Assembly (NCBI GenBank): GCA_022829145.1
Contig: CM040743.1
Location: 25,828,646-25,892,645, forward strand
Source of the DNA: Albula goreensis
Taxonomy: Eukaryota > Chordata > Actinopteri > Albuliformes > Albulidae
Reading direction: 5' to 3'
Length of the DNA stretch: 64,000 bases
Shown: positions 1-11,089 of the stretch, one piece after another
Position numbering within the stretch: position 1 is the stretch's first letter
Layout: the number at the start of each line of letters is the position of its first letter
Notes under the pieces: model-generated
Seen by the model: only the letters and a program-made list of their open reading frames with translations
Told to the model about the DNA's origin: nothing
Database searches by the model: none
Position numbers and translations under genes: made by a program

Positions 1-247
1 AGAAGTGTAGCTTCAGCCATGGACAGACATGATGTTAATGGGCTTGGCTATGGTCTAACAAGCATCTACGGACCGGTTCCCATAAATGTAAATCAGTAGT
101 GATTTTTATAGAAGGTACCGGCATGTGCATAAGGCTGGAGCAAACTTCTCGGGACGGTTTGCTGTACCTTTAAGAGCCAGCCCGGATCCTAAATCGAAAC
201 CGTGCAAGCGAAGCTAAGCTGCCCCCTAGCGGGTTGAGCTATCACGG

Positions 248-256
248 AAGGATATT
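248..256 (-). other. e2f3: U12-type (AT-AC) splice donor after E2F3 coding exon 4
   Basis: Reading the minus strand, the conserved coding match ends with CAG AA and is followed directly by ATATCCTTCC. This equals the U12 AT-AC donor consensus ATATCCTT. The nearest downstream GT would add unrelated residues where the protein normally continues into the marked box. E2F-family genes are known to keep a minor-spliceosome intron near here. The acceptor and branch point are outside the window. Confidence 0.8.
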
Positions 257-3200
257 TCTGATTGTGAGACTCCTCAGTCATCAGCCGCACGTTTCTGCTG
301 CAGGTCTGGATCAGCTCGTCCAGTTCCCTCTCCTCCTGGGTGAGCTCCAGCACCTCCCGCCCCAGGCTCTGGCTCTCGTTCAGTGTGGCGCCCTCTTCAG
401 ACAACTTACAGCCCCTGCAAGGCCACATATTTCCTTACCTCACAGTTCTACAGCAGATCAAACTGCAGCACATTTCTCACAATAATTTCCCATGAGTTTT
501 AAATTCAATGGAACTGAATAACATTGTTCAGATTTGCAAGTCATAAGGGCACATTCATTCAACATGCAGGTAGATCTTTAAACTGAAGATCATTCACAGG
601 TTTATGCTCTATATATTTATGGTATCCCTTCTGACAGACTTTTACCGCACTCTACGACTTTCAGCACTTTCATACCTGACTTATGCACTATGAGTTGTGA
701 GCTGTTCTGGATAATAACATCTGCTAAAAGACTATAACGTCATTTATTGAAGATGGAGGTGGAATTTCCAAACTAATCAGCAGCACAGATCTAATAATCA
801 CATCTACACATTACTCCACCCAGTGAACCAGCCTGTTTTACACGTTTGGGCTGCAAAACAATTTTCTTCATACCATCATGGTGCTAGAGGGTTCTACAGT
901 ATTAATTGGTTTGTCCAATTAAAAAGATTAGAACAGAAAATGGCCTAAATAAAAGTAATTGTTCCAGCAAGTCATCTCAGTCTGTAAAGTTTGTGTACAG
1001 AACAAAATAACCTGATAAAAGTCATAGAAGAGCCTCCTAGTATGTTCTATGGAGTGAAAAATCACTGATCAAATTCTTCACAACGCAAGTAACAGGACCC
1101 GTCATGTCCACGGGCTACAAACTGACACGTACATCCACTGAATGTTGTTTTTGGATTTCTTCTTGATTAGGCGGACACCCTCCAACACATTGGTGATGTC
1201 ATAGAGGCGCCTCTTCTGGACCTTCAGGGACTCTGCAGCCTGGTTCAGGTCCACCACACCGTCCGATGACTGGCCCAGCAGCTGGACAAACTTCTTCGTA
1301 AGGAGACCCAGAGACGTGTCATAGCGCGTCTTCTCTGATGGCGATTTGGGAGCTGTGGCATTAGAGCAGTAATTGATCAGCTTTTAAACCCATTTGACTT
1401 CAAAATGGATCCAAACCCCCACCCCCCCTCAAAATCACAAGCAGACAAATTTGCTGACAAAAGGGGAATGTTGCAAAAAAAAAAAATTTTTTTTTACATG
1501 CACCAACTGTGTCTTTGCATAAACATTTGGTGCTGGCTTCTGCAACTGAAAATAATGAGCACTTTTTGGATTGGCTGCTTTCTCCCTCTTCATTCTTTTG
1601 CACTGTGCCATTACAACCTGATGTAATCAACATCTGAAGTTGCTGTTCTAAATGACATGTCTGACAAGGAACAACCCAACACTAGCATCTTTATATGTAA
1701 ATATCATTGACTGAACAACTGGATGAGCCAGATTAGAAGCATTAGAGATGCCCCACACTTACTTTTGGGGCTCTTACAACCAGGACCGTTTGCCCCGCCT
1801 CGTCGCTTGGGAGTTTTCGCCGATTCACTGATATACTGATGATCAGATAGGTCCAGTTCCAGCCGTCGTTTCGCCTGGGGGATAGGAACACAAATATGCA
1901 GAGGGTTACATCCTTTTCCTAAATGACACTTACACACTCGAACAGAATAATCATCCATGACGAAAAAACTAATGCACACAAGCTTTAGCCAAACCATATT
2001 TTCCATAAACCAGTTACTATACTATAAAGTTGAGAAGCTCTGCCATAGATATCAATGCGTACCACATAAAGACAATAATTGACAGGTTTGAAAACATGGG
2101 CAAAATCAAGAGATGCATTTGGCCTCAAGATGGCTGCTTCAGTACTCAAACCCCTTTGAATAAAATGAATGCATGACGGGACTGGTTTGGACGCTGTAGT
2201 TCCAAATGCTACAATACTCGCTTCATGACATTCATACAAAGGCACTGTTTATCTACAAGACTCCTGCACGACATCTGCAATGTTAAAAGGTTACTCTGAA
2301 ATTTTGGCAGTCAAGCCTTTCTGCATACATATCAAGAGTAGAGAAACCCAGTGATAGTTTTTCTTACATTCTAGAAAAATCTCTGGAACTTACTTAATGT
2401 ACTTGGAGTAAGCACAATGACCAGAAGTCAATGTAAAGTTCAAAAAGTGATTTAATTTTTTTGTCAGGAAGAAACAATCAGGCAACTGAATTTGCTGTGA
2501 GCCTGACAGACATGGCAGCCCAATTCAATGTTCCTGGGGGATAAATGGATCAAAATGGTCATTTAACATTTTCAATACTGGTGGAAATTTTTGAAATATA
2601 CAATGGAAATACTTGGAGGCTGGGTACTAATTACAGAAACAAAACTGGACCAGCTAAACATTTTCAGTTCAAGTTTTTTTAAATATATATATATTTACAA
2701 GAATGAGAAAAAGTAAGAGGCTGGGGACTAAATCGGCTCAAAGAGGAATCAGTTCACATTTCAGCTGACCTCAGGACACAAGCATGTTTTGGCTAAACAA
2801 AAGCAAGACCAACCAAGGTGCACTGACTAAAGGAGTGTGCATAGTTCAGAGAAGAATTCCATTGGGTGGGGCTCTGGTGTTTTGTTGTTGGAGCATTGGC
2901 TTTTTGAACAGGTTATTACAAGTAGGCGACTGATGAAAACTTAAGTTGGAGCTTGAGGGACCTGTATGATCTGTATTTTTTTGCTCTTTTAGATAAATTA
3001 ATATTAGGTTAACTACATTATCCCTATTAGCTAGTTGGGTACAGAGACCAAGTTCCTAGAAAATATGACATTCTTTGAAAAGTAGTAAAACATAGTAACC
3101 AACCAATGGAATGAATGTACTGTAAACATAGATCCAGCTTGCTTTGTGTAATGGTGCATTGGTCAGGATTTGAAGAATTACATTTCTACAAATAAACCGG

Positions 3201-5147
3201 CTGTTAACTAATCCAGAATAACATGAGACACCAGTGTGGGCATTAAGCCATACTGGTAATGCCCTTTACAGCAGCACTTGGATTTTAACCAGGGAAGCCA
3301 TTTTAGAATCCTGTCCAGCATGTGTGCTGTAGGCCACATCACAGCACTTCCACTGTTTAACAGAGGAATTCAAACCTTTCTTTACCACATCTGCCTTGGT
3401 CAGTTTTTTTTTCCCCAAAACAGCTGTCAGCAAACAACTTGTGAATAAGTACACTGCAACATGACTTTTCTATAACTCAAGGTAGATTTTGTGATTTTGT
3501 ATAAACTGGTAGAAACCCTTGTTACAGCCTATCCATTTTCCTTATGAACATACAACGCAGTGATATTTGTTCATTTACCTTTACGTTATAAGGACAAGCC
3601 ACGAAAGATTGTCTGCATTTCAAACACCTTAAGAACAAGTTTCTACAACAGTGGCTGACCTGAGAAACGATCTTAGAATATTGGAATACGAGAGGGCTAA
3701 CTATGACCAATCCATCTTGCCATGATACTAGAGTTGTGAATGTAAACGTGTTACATTTTCTCAAATAATTAAAAAGTTGTAATGCATGTTGCACTGCCAT
3801 TCGATTTATTCGATTTACCATGTTAATATTGATGACATTCAGGGTAACGTATTAGTTAGCCAACAGCAGCTAGCTGGTTCTCCATGGGATGCATAGATGT
3901 AACCTGGCTAACGTGAGTGAGCTACAAACGCAACCGACCATGCTGGTTAGTAAATAATTTATGGCAAACAATTTAATTAACATTATGTGCATTATTGGGT
4001 ATTTTACCTTTAGCCAAAAATACTGTTATGATCGCACGGGATCTACTATCTTTTTCGCATGTGACCACGCGGGCTTGCTTGCCATTGAGCAAAGATAGGA
4101 AATATTGCTACCTCGTCCTATATCATTTTTAACCAACGCTAGCTAGTTGTTTAGCGCTGGGATAGCATTATCTATAGACACATACCCAAGCTATAGAACT
4201 ACGGTTATGAATCACGTCAACTATCGAATGCATTTGACAGGTCACGTTAATCAGACACGTATATCATAATATTAATTATTTTCGATGGCAGTTGTAGTTT
4301 TGAATGAGTTAATGCGAAAATGGACGCTAGTAAGACGATTAGGCGGCTAGCTAACCTCTACTCTAATCTTGTGTGGGGGAGGTCTCGAAGGAGCAAAGGG
4401 AGTAAGTTAGCCGACACTTCCCATCCCCCTACACAAACCCTTGAATAAGGCCTTGCATTTTAATATTACAAATAAACGATAGGTGTTTTAGTTACTAGCA
4501 ACTACGTCCCGTCTGCGGCTACTCGAGTTGCACTACTAGTGACATGCAAAAGTAAGAAATCTCTCTGTAGCATATTAGCTATCACTTAACTTTTTCCATG
4601 GTTAGGAAAGCGACTGTCTTGCTAGGCCATTTGCAGTCTTGCTAACGTTCGCTACGATAGACAAGTTACTCAAAAAAAGTTGCCAACTACCCCAGAAGTT
4701 TCATAAAAATAGCTTAAACCGAACCAGCTAGCTATCCGGTCTATCGACACTCATAATCTACCGCTAACAAGCCAACAGTACAAGTCACATTTGCTAGTTT
4801 TTCAAACCAAGTATTTGGCATTCACAAATTACTGTTCTTAATGGTTAAACAACAAAATGTTTATTAGTTACCGGAGGACGTCCTAATGTTGGTCGCTGTC
4901 CCGTTCCGTTGGTTGGTCCGTGGGGAGTAGAGTATATCAAACTACCCCCTGGTGGATCGGACATACAGCCATTAGTAGCCTGTGTTACAGAGGGCGGTGG
5001 GGTAATTATTTGTATAAATGCAGCAGTGGGAATAGTAGAAGTTAAGCGACCAGATAATGGTGTTAAAATTGTACTTTTATCTATAGTGGAGCCCCCAATC
5101 CCAGCTGCAATAACTCTCCCCTGAACAGAGGAGATCCCCTTTCTCAT
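256..5147 (-). CDS. e2f3: E2F transcription factor 3, 5' part (four coding exons; 3' part outside window)
   Basis: E2F3 binds DNA with a DP partner at cell-cycle promoters and is held in check by RB. Coding exons are 4872-5147 (92 residues starting MRKGI), 1763-1874, 1133-1352 and 256-414. Together they give 255 residues plus two bases, in frame at every junction. The start and an N-terminal TPHGP motif match the E2F3a isoform. Exon 2 opens with AKRRLEL, the cyclin A-binding motif. Exon 3 carries the winged-helix DNA-binding domain with [14 protein letters not shown] and the [10 protein letters not shown] end. Exon 4 is the leucine-zipper/dimerisation segment with [25 protein letters not shown] separates it from E2F4/5. 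The marked box and the C-terminal transactivation/RB-binding region lie beyond position 1. Three introns use GT donors. The fourth starts with ATATCCTT, a U12-type donor. No E2F3b-type exon was found in intron 1. Confidence 0.95.
700..745 (+). repeat. SINE-like 3' tail remnant
   Basis: The stretch contains CTGGATAA followed by an ATCTGCTAAA core and ACTATAA, a diverged copy of the tail (tctggataagagcgtctgctaaatga) that I recall as widespread in teleost SINE/LINE families. Only the tail is recognisable; no tRNA-related head is clear upstream. It lies in an E2F3 intron. Confidence 0.45.
1875..4871 (-). other. e2f3: E2F3 intron 1, no other feature seen
   Basis: This 3 kb intron separates the E2F3a first exon from the exon beginning AKRRLEL. 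In mammals an internal promoter and an alternative first exon for E2F3b lie here. I looked for a short coding exon ending in a GT donor compatible with the phase-0 exon 2 and found none I could support. Short open frames are unremarkable and the sequence is AT-rich. Confidence 0.7.
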
Positions 5148-5394
5148 CGTTGAAGGCTCGAGTGCTTTGTCCCTCCTTTACTTTGGAAGCAATTTTCTCC
5201 AATTCAAATAAAATCAAATCTACAATACCTGCAAAATGTGATAGGAAAACCTCTTATGTACCGAAAACCAGAGACCTAGCTTTATATTAGTCGCAGAGAA
5301 AGGCAGATGCAATGGATTTAAAACTAGCTGAGGTCCCCGTCCTGCCAGCTAAAAAATGGCTTCAGGAAGCTGACAATGAACGAAGGGATATGGT

Positions 5395-5600
5395 TTACGC
5401 GCGAAAGGCCCTCCCGCGAAACTCATATTTCCCGCGAAGTTTTCAAATTACATTAGCATATTCGTATCCATTGGTTATCGTGTTATCAGTCCCCGCCCTT
5501 ACGTCGTGACATATAGTTCCATTTGGACCAATTGGAATGTCCGTGTGAAAATACGAAAAAATCCATTGGCGCAAGCTCCCTGACTACGAAATAAAATTAT
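5395..5600 (-). promoter_or_regulatory. e2f3: E2F3 promoter with clustered E2F and CCAAT motifs
   Basis: About 250-290 bp upstream of the E2F3 start codon there are three E2F-type sites within 37 bp. They are GCGCGAAA at 5399-5406 (reverse of TTTCGCGC), CCGCGAAA at 5414-5421, and TTTCCCGC at 5428-5435. ATTGG boxes (inverted CCAAT) follow at about 5470, 5530 and 5562. Such a cluster is typical of cell-cycle promoters and of E2F autoregulation. The transcription start is not mapped. Confidence 0.7.
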
Positions 5601-8209
5601 TTGCATACAGGAAGCGTCATCAGCTGCGGGGATTCCCTTGTTTTGAGTTTGACAATGCACAGTGAATTAAAGCTGTGACTTTCTGTATGAAAGCGCCTGC
5701 GCAGTTATACGTCCATGCGGATATAACTGTTTTAACATTTAGGGCTGAGTTCAGCTTTGAAATCTAGCTTCAACGCAGACGAGGGAAATGCAGTTTAGAG
5801 GTCAAGATCATGGACATGTCGCTAAAGTTTGCATTATCTGACTACTCTTTCTGAGTATTTTCTTCTTCTGGAGTTGCACTATAGGATTTGTGCTGAGAGA
5901 TTGGAATGCACAAATAACTGAAATATGTTAAGGATACTATTTTCAGGGTTCTCAAGCTGAGTTCAGGTAAAATGTACTCATGCTTCAGCAACACCACTGA
6001 CTAAATGAATATTTTATTGATTTTCTGAAAAAAAGGCAGAACACTTCTAATTTGACAATTGCATGTAAAAAAAAAATTTATAAACAGAATACAATTTTAT
6101 CAGAGGATAAAAATATTGCATTGGAAATGTAGTATAGGCACTGGTTTACAGATATGCTTTAGAGGCAAGAGGCTTAAAGACATCTTAGGCAGTGTTTGCT
6201 CTGTACACTGTGCCTTGCGTAATCTGTGGAGAACACTTGATGGGCAAGGGCTGTGGTTGCCACATGAGTTGAAAGGACAAACTCTTGCATTAAACTGCAA
6301 CCACATATTCACTTCACGCACACAGACAAAATGACTGCTGCTGTCCTGCTCGAGTTTAAACTGAAGAATTATTTGGTTCTCTTCGCAACCTGGGTCATCA
6401 CCAAAACAAAACAGGTGGTATCCTAAACATACATTTTCTTTGAGAATTTTCTTTCTGAATTTAGCAATGTCCATTTTTTTATGTTTTTCCCTTTTTTAAT
6501 GCCCATCTGGAATTCTCAATCATATTCACAAGCTGCACTCATCTCCAATCCACTGTCAGATCAGGACAGAACAGACAATTATTGCTCCCTCCTCCGCAGT
6601 CAAACAGATGTTGATGGGATACATTTCATGTTGTTGGTAAATAACCAAAATACCAAAATGAGTAAAAATAACCTTAATTTTGATGAAGTGATGGACCCAA
6701 TGGTCGTAGGAAAAGAAGACAAGGCAAAAGTACTTGATTTATACAATTACACAGCTGCCAGGTAACCCCCAGAAGACAATTTGGCTCTGGTCACATGCAG
6801 CGGTATCATATTGTTATTCTGATACTCTTCATCAAATGCTGTGTTTCTCATTAGAACTTTCTCCTACCAATGTGCAGCTTTGTCCATTTAAAGTGTGGGT
6901 GTGTAATTGACCAGTGGTGATTCCTTGAGGGTGATGAAATGCAGACATTTCCACAAAATGACTTCTGCCCTCCCTGAAAAAGGTTGAGGCAAATTTTTCT
7001 TCAACCCCCTGGGTTGTCAGCCATCATTGACATTGGAATGGACTGGATTTAATACCAGACAAAGGGACCAACCCACACACGGAACAATACATTTTAAGTA
7101 TTATCAGGAAGGAGAGGTTAACTTTATGGAGAATATATATCCATAATGTAAGTTATAATTTAGGTAATATCTCTTATATCCATTATAAAACTTTTGTTGA
7201 AAGGGTGCAACATAGTCAGAAAAACAACCTTGCTTTTGACAGGTTCATATTCATATACGAGAACATACTAAGAGGGTAATGAGAGCTCAACCATGTCTAA
7301 ATGGATGCCTAAATTGCTGAGGTTGAAATTACCATGTTTAAGAGCACACATAAACTGAAACAAATGTATCTATGTGTTTTTAAGAACACAGATAATCTCA
7401 TTGTAATATTAGTATACATTTTAGTAAACACAGTAATTTCTTTAATGGATATTTAGTGGTTAATGACTGATTTATATGTGTATCCACAGAAGAATTAAAT
7501 TCTTTAGCATCACTTGCTCCTGCTAGAGCAAAGAGACCTCAGGCCTGTATTCGAGGAGGATTTTATGCTTCCTACTATGCTTAAACTTTATTATATGTAC
7601 TATATGATTTTATAATACATATTTTAACAAGTACAATTTAATTCAATCAAAAATGAACAAAAACATTTTCTCTGCAACTCAATTTTCTTCATCTTTCTGT
7701 TGAGCCCACTTCAACTGAAATCTCCCTCTATGAAATTATTTTTGCTGTGCACAACACCACAAAAACACACACAACAAAATGGAAAAATAGGGTTGCTGGT
7801 AAATTTGGATCACTGCCCATCAAGCAATACATCCAAAATAGACTATTCTTTTAAACAGAAACTTGCTTTCAGTTCAGGTGTTCAATAATAGACAATCAAG
7901 ACAATCTAAGCAAAATGCTGAATGTATTTTTTGATCAATCATTACAAATTGCTTGTATGTGTGACATCAAAAGCAAGGCTGTACAAGTACAAAGGAACAC
8001 AATGCTGACCAGACACTCACAGGAATAGAAATACTTTCTTTAAAATACAGTCAAAAAATGTCTATTACAACATGTTCACAGTTCAAAAAGCTGTTCAGAA
8101 CATTAATTGATTTTAGAGTTTAGTACCACTGTCTTGCTTTTGTTTGCTGTTCTTTAAATAAACTGCCAAAAGCAAGCAGAAAACCAACAATTTATTTTCT
8201 CTACAGACA
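5601..8209. other. Intergenic region between E2F3 promoter and SRFBP1 3' end
   Basis: No recognised gene. The only open frame that looks somewhat coding is on the minus strand at 6100-6474 (124 codons, matching no family I know). The remainder is AT-rich. Position 8191-8196 reads AATAAA on the minus strand only 14 bases past the SRFBP1 stop, probably too close to be its main polyadenylation signal. Confidence 0.5.
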
Positions 8210-9808
8210 TTAGTCATCATCAAACTTGATTTTCTTTCCCTGGAAGACTGTAATTTGTGCTTGCTGTTCTTTCCGTCGTTTGCTGGCCTCCCACGAGGGG
8301 TGGAGAGCTTGTTGGGAAGGGATGGAAGGTTTCCCAACTGAAGGTTTGTGGTCCTTTTGCTTCTCAAACTGTGTGTTGCCCCTTGCTGCAGCTGGGCTCC
8401 TGTCAAGTGAATAGGGGCCACCACGTGGATTCTGTCTCTGAAACTTCGACGGCATTGGTTTTCTGTCAAATTTCTGAAATCTGGGTGGTTTCTTAGTTTC
8501 ATCGGGCCCTCTGTTCTTATTCTGGAATCTCTGCTGCTTAAAGAAGCCACCAGGCCTCCCCCCACGGTTTCCAGGGGCCCCTCTTGCCCCTGACAATTTA
8601 CCGCAGAAGACTGACTCTAGCTTCATTGCTTTGGAGTTCTGTTTCCCTTCAGTTTTAGCATTTGGCTCTTTGGACACGGCAGCATTTTTGTCACGGGTAC
8701 TCTTTTTCTCCTCTTCTACAACAGGGTCAGTTTTCCTCTTTTTGAATTTACTCACTTTGCCCAGAAAGAAGTCATCCTCATCGCCGCTGTCCTCAGACTG
8801 GGATGACTGCTTACAAAACCGCTCCTCAGTGCTGTCATCAAAGTACTCCTTCTCTTCCTCATTGTCAGACAGCTCCAAATCACTTTCTACTTCCTCCTTC
8901 TCTTGCTTCTTCTTCTTCTCCTCCTCCTCTTTCTTCTCACTCTTCTTGCCCTCAGGGCCCTGGACCTTCACTCTGACATCTGGACAATTTTGTTGAGATT
9001 GTCCTTTTTGTGATGATTTCTGGGTTTCTTTTATCATAACAGGAGGTGTTTGTGAGCCCATGTGGGCAGTACAAGGAGACTTTTCTGGTTGACTGAGGAG
9101 CTCTAATTTTTCTCCAGGCTGCACCTCAGCTTCTATATCTTCCTCTGTTGCCTTTACTTCGGCTTTTGTGGCAGTAACTTCAACATCCTTGCCAGTTAGA
9201 TCAGCAGGCCCACCTTTAAAAGGACTCAAGTTGTCTTTAATAAAACCAATCCCTTCCTCTTCCTCTGAATCCTTCTCCTCCTCCTCCTCCTCCTCCTCCT
9301 CCTCCTCATTATCATCGTCATCATCATCATTATCATCATCATCATCATCCCCTACATCATCTGAATGCAGAGTGTCCATCTTTGTCTCTACAGGTTTTGC
9401 TGTCTTTGAGGCCTTCCCCTCAGCAGGCTTCCTCCGCTCTTCTTTGAAGGCCTTGATTGCTGCTTTGATCTCCAAGATCCTCTTGTTGATCTGTGGATGT
9501 GTAGCAATGCGTGCGATTGCTCGCTCCGTCAATGTGGAGCTGGGGTTCTTGCATACCTTTTCAAAGCTGAGGTTCTTCATCAAAGCAGCTTTTGTGACAT
9601 GGTCAGGCTTCAAAAGCTTCATTTCATGAATCTCCTCCAACAGTCTGGCTGCTCGTCGCTGGTTTTTCTCCACCTCTGACTCATTCCCCTTCTTCTTCTT
9701 CAGCTTAGCAATTTGTCTGGTGAGTTTCCGAATAATCAATGCCCTGGCCTTCTTCACCTCCTTCCTCATTTTCACCACCTCATTGTTTAAATTCAGCACC
9801 TCTGCCAT
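8210..9808 (-). CDS. srfbp1: Serum response factor-binding protein 1 (BUD22 family), single coding exon
   Basis: SRFBP1 (p49/STRAP) is the vertebrate relative of yeast Bud22, a nucleolar factor in small-subunit ribosome maturation; the vertebrate protein was also described as an SRF cofactor. The start is the ATG at 9806-9808, giving MAEVLNLNNEVVKMRKEVKK, which agrees with the family N terminus. The two codons before it (GTG AAG) belong to the 5'UTR. The protein has 532 residues. A basic coiled coil fills about residues 1-125, with the conserved LTERAIARIATHP segment. A run of aspartates and glutamates lies at about 150-190, then charged low-complexity sequence, then an RG-rich C-terminal part ending KIKFDDD, the family signature. 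No intron interrupts the coding region. A 3' splice site at about 9829 implies one 5'UTR intron. Confidence 0.93.
   Translation of the reverse strand: MAEVLNLNNEVVKMRKEVKKARALIIRKLTRQIAKLKKKKGNESEVEKNQRRAARLLEEIHEMKLLKPDHVTKAALMKNLSFEKVCKNPSSTLTERAIARIATHPQINKRILEIKAAIKAFKEERRKPAEGKASKTAKPVETKMDTLHSDDVGDDDDDDNDDDDDDNEEEEEEEEEEEKDSEEEEGIGFIKDNLSPFKGGPADLTGKDVEVTATKAEVKATEEDIEAEVQPGEKLELLSQPEKSPCTAHMGSQTPPVMIKETQKSSQKGQSQQNCPDVRVKVQGPEGKKSEKKEEEEKKKKQEKEEVESDLELSDNEEEKEYFDDSTEERFCKQSSQSEDSGDEDDFFLGKVSKFKKRKTDPVVEEEKKSTRDKNAAVSKEPNAKTEGKQNSKAMKLESVFCGKLSGARGAPGNRGGRPGGFFKQQRFQNKNRGPDETKKPPRFQKFDRKPMPSKFQRQNPRGGPYSLDRSPAAARGNTQFEKQKDHKPSVGKPSIPSQQALHPSWEASKRRKEQQAQITVFQGKKIKFDDD
9274..9349 (-). 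repeat. srfbp1: Triplet repeats coding for the SRFBP1 acidic tract
   Basis: On the plus strand there is a run of CTC triplets (about 9274-9307) followed by a run of ATC triplets with a few substitutions (about 9308-9349). Read on the coding strand they give a glutamate run and an aspartate run. They stay in frame and are probably length-variable. Confidence 0.85.
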
Positions 9809-9828
9809 CTTCACTTTTATCTTTGTTC

Positions 9829-10720
9829 CTGAAAATTATACAGAACAGAAATTGATTAACATTTCGGAGAATAAAGTCAATTTCTCACTGACAAACAAAA
9901 TGCGATAAGTAGGCACATATTGAGCTACAATACAGAATTCTCATCTGGAATTTAACTGAGGCATCCTTGGCCAATGGTTGAAGAGTTGTGTGAACAATCA
10001 AAACTGCACAATTTAATCAACTCCACTTCCATTCTAAAAAGAATATTCTATAATATTTAGTAACTCTCTCAGGAATAACTAAGGAAAGCTTCTGAAACCT
10101 CAGAAATGACAAAGGCAAATGAAAAGGTAGCTAATGTAACATATACTGTCTATTCACGTGCGTTTTCACTATCTTAAAGTAGGAATAAAGCTTTCTCTTT
10201 ATGACAACAACCAAGTAATAACAAACTATCTAACATTACAAAAGCAATGGAATGTTCGGTGATTGAACATTGGCAACTATATAATATTAAAGCTTAACGA
10301 TGAGTAGCACTTCACGTTCGTGTGTTTGCGAACCATTTACTAGCAAGCTACCTGTACGACAGCACTCTTAAATACTTAATGTCTAGGCACGCGTATAATG
10401 AACCTAAAACGTCCCATGTGAAGTACAGATAATGTCAAATCACATCGCTCGCAAAATACCCAAAATATTGTTAATGTAAAACGTAATTAATGACCAGCTT
10501 TAGCAACACGTGATAACGATGTCAATCGAAAAAAGGACATGTAGCACACATTTTGGTCCAGGAAGGACCCGCTTTATTTCCAGATGTAATGTAAATTATG
10601 TATGTCTTGTCGTAACAAAGAGGAAATTTCATATAAAATAAAACACACAAACCTTACGAGATAAACACGCCGCAGACAATTTATTTTCTACTACAGGCCG
10701 CAGCCATTTTCTCTTACGCC
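9829..10720 (-). promoter_or_regulatory. srfbp1: SRFBP1 5'UTR intron, first exon and promoter
   Basis: A 3' splice site (ttttcag) ends at 9829, leaving 20 bases of leader before the ATG. A matching donor, CTC|GTAAGG, lies with its last exon base at 10658. The short first exon would run upward to about 10,720. Minus-strand AAAATGGCTGC at about 10,700-10,710 resembles a YY1 initiator site. That ATG opens an 8-codon upstream frame (10681-10707, MAAACSRK, then stop). The exon is predicted only from splice signals. Confidence 0.5.
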
Positions 10721-11089
10721 GACGTATGCCATTTTTTGTAATCGATGCTTTTTTTGAGGTCCAAAAGAGATCAACTTTCCATTTAGATATGCATTGATTG
10801 AAACTTTATTTTGACGGGACACAAATGAAACGATATTGATATATACATATAAAGACAATAGTATATAAAGACTGTAGTATATGTCTTGCATTGTGTTTGT
10901 AATCGATGCAACATTTTGAATGTTCTTTGTAAACTTTCCCATCAAACAAAATCTGAAGTTTTTTAGAGGTCCAAAAGAGATGCAATAAAATAAACTACAA
11001 AATCGAAAAAAATGAACCAAGGAAAAAGCAATATTACCGCAGCTAGATTTGATTGAAAGTAGCCCTGCTGAGTTTAGATTGTATATATA

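Noticed and set aside
1875-4871. Possible alternative first exon for E2F3b
   Set aside because: No short minus-strand coding exon with a phase-0 GT donor was found that could join the AKRRLEL exon.
5312-5509. 65-codon plus frame near the E2F3 promoter
   Set aside because: Short, runs through the E2F-site cluster, and has no family match.
8631-9629. Serine-rich plus-strand frames of 121 and 153 codons
   Set aside because: Antisense of the acidic, lysine-rich SRFBP1 coding region.
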